Of a stretch of DNA of 21,112 nucleotides, positions 20,596 through 21,112 are shown in pieces. The notes beneath the pieces were generated by a model that was given only the letters and a program-made list of their open reading frames with translations, was not told where the DNA came from and made no database searches. The position numbers and the translations under genes were made by a program. Source of the stretch: a virus. The DNA is taken from IMG/VR virus record IMGVR_UViG_3300033998_000245, positions 1-21,112 of that record; one strand, written 5' to 3'. Position 1 is the first letter of the stretch, and every line of letters begins with the position of its first letter.

Positions 20596-21027
20596 CTAAG
20601 ATTCTTTCTGTATTATTTTTTCTAGTGCGTCAATGACTTCCTCTAGGGAAGCAATTTCGTCTTCAACCAACCAGGGACAACGATCTTGCCTAAGGACTTC
20701 TAGATATTTCCGATTCGCCACAATGATGGCTTCTATATCTTTAAGTGTCTTCTCTTTTTTGAGAACAGCCTCTTTTAGGAGAGGCAATATATCTTGCAGT
20801 GTCGCAACAACAATGCAACCCTTAGGAGGTTTAGCTTCATCGATAGCAAGACCGGAAGATACATTCCCTACCGGTGAAAATGCATCTTTATATTCATGTA
20901 TTTCGTGTGTTCGACAAAGACGCATAAATACGTCTATCGGTTTTTCTATGCAGTAGCAGATAGTATGATACTCAGTATTATAATTTAGGTGTTCCGATAT
21001 TTCAGCCCAATATATCTTTGTAGACAT
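20596..21027 (-). CDS. Unknown protein in a higher-GC segment
   Basis: The 143-residue protein begins MSTKIYWAEISEHLNYNTEY and ends in a charged helix with leucine heptads (DEIASLEEVIDALEKIIQ), likely a coiled coil. ATG 21027 follows AAGGAGGGTC. Its GC is close to half, unlike the AT-rich genes to the left, and its codons are more balanced. It may be a host gene, or one recently gained by the phage. I do not recognise the family. A weak stem (CTTAG/CTAAG with TAAAC/GTTTA inside) covers its 3' end and may act as a terminator. Confidence 0.6.
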   Translation of the reverse strand: MSTKIYWAEISEHLNYNTEYHTICYCIEKPIDVFMRLCRTHEIHEYKDAFSPVGNVSSGLAIDEAKPPKGCIVVATLQDILPLLKEAVLKKEKTLKDIEAIIVANRKYLEVLRQDRCPWLVEDEIASLEEVIDALEKIIQKES

Positions 21028-21029
21028 TT

Positions 21030-21112
21030 TTATTGACCCTCCTTAACCTTTAAATTATGCGGAACCGTCGCTTCCCCTCTTCCTTCCCCCTCTAATATCT
21101 GTAATACTTCAA
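21030..21112 (-). CDS. C-terminal end of a gene beginning outside the window
   Basis: The frame reads EVLQILEGEGRGEATVPHNL to a TAA at 21032-21030, 2 bases before the ATG of the next gene. It is open to the window edge, and the next gene's ribosome site overlaps its last codons, the usual layout for adjacent genes. It is too short to identify. Confidence 0.45.
   Translation of the reverse strand, partial: EVLQILEGEGRGEATVPHNLKVKEGQ

Noticed and set aside
1451-20956. Open frames on the plus strand (for example 1451-1807, 4045-4320, 12052-12255, 20633-20956)
   Set aside because: All lie opposite well-supported minus-strand genes and have no ribosome sites or motifs. Their compositions are what reverse reading of AT-rich coding DNA gives.
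1-21112. CRISPR arrays, tRNA or rRNA genes
   Set aside because: No regularly spaced repeats, cloverleaf sequences or rRNA-like blocks were seen on either strand.

Overview
This is a very AT-rich window with about 37 closely packed genes, all read from the minus strand. Strong GGAGG-type ribosome binding sites, frequent TTG starts, many short overlaps and the gene content point to the replication and recombination region of a phage or prophage of a low-GC Bacillota host, probably a clostridium. No structural, packaging, integrase or tRNA genes were seen.

Transcription runs from right to left. At the far right (20596-21112) lies a patch of clearly higher GC with one unrecognised gene and the tail of another. 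It may be host DNA or a different module. Two near-identical promoter modules follow (-10/-35 at 20499-20527 and 19921-19949). They lead into a YopX-like gene, a small gene, a large single-stranded-DNA-binding protein with an SSB-type acidic tail, a RecA-like P-loop ATPase, a secreted lytic transglycosylase and a Gam-like DNA-end protector. Next comes a pair of nucleotidyltransferases that looks like a tRNA/RNA repair cassette: a minimal Pol-beta type enzyme and a CCA-adding enzyme with an HD domain.

The CCA gene is interrupted near its 3' end by a 1726-bp IS608-like element (11826-13551). Removing the element exactly at TTAC/TCAA restores a 443-codon frame. Its TnpA is dead (HUH His to Arg, plus a TGA). 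Its TnpB keeps its RuvC residues and zinc cysteines and is followed by a structured omega-RNA-like region. The guide of that RNA would match the uninterrupted CCA gene.

Left of the element are a conserved phage gene, an orphan DNA methyltransferase, many small and often cysteine-rich proteins, a GC-rich hairpin and a possible micro-ORF. The replication core follows: dNMP kinase, a zinc protein that may load the helicase, DnaB helicase and DnaG-type primase. A consensus promoter inside the end of the primase gene drives more small genes. These include an Sm-like candidate and a release-factor-like GGQ protein whose only sensible start is ATT. The left edge cuts a RecB-family PD-(D/E)XK nuclease.

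The gene-free stretches are all under 300 bp. The largest (1250-1416, 9342-9506, 19892-20032, 20429-20595) hold the sites listed, except 1250-1416, where I see nothing definite. All functions are inferred from motifs read by eye; no database search was run.
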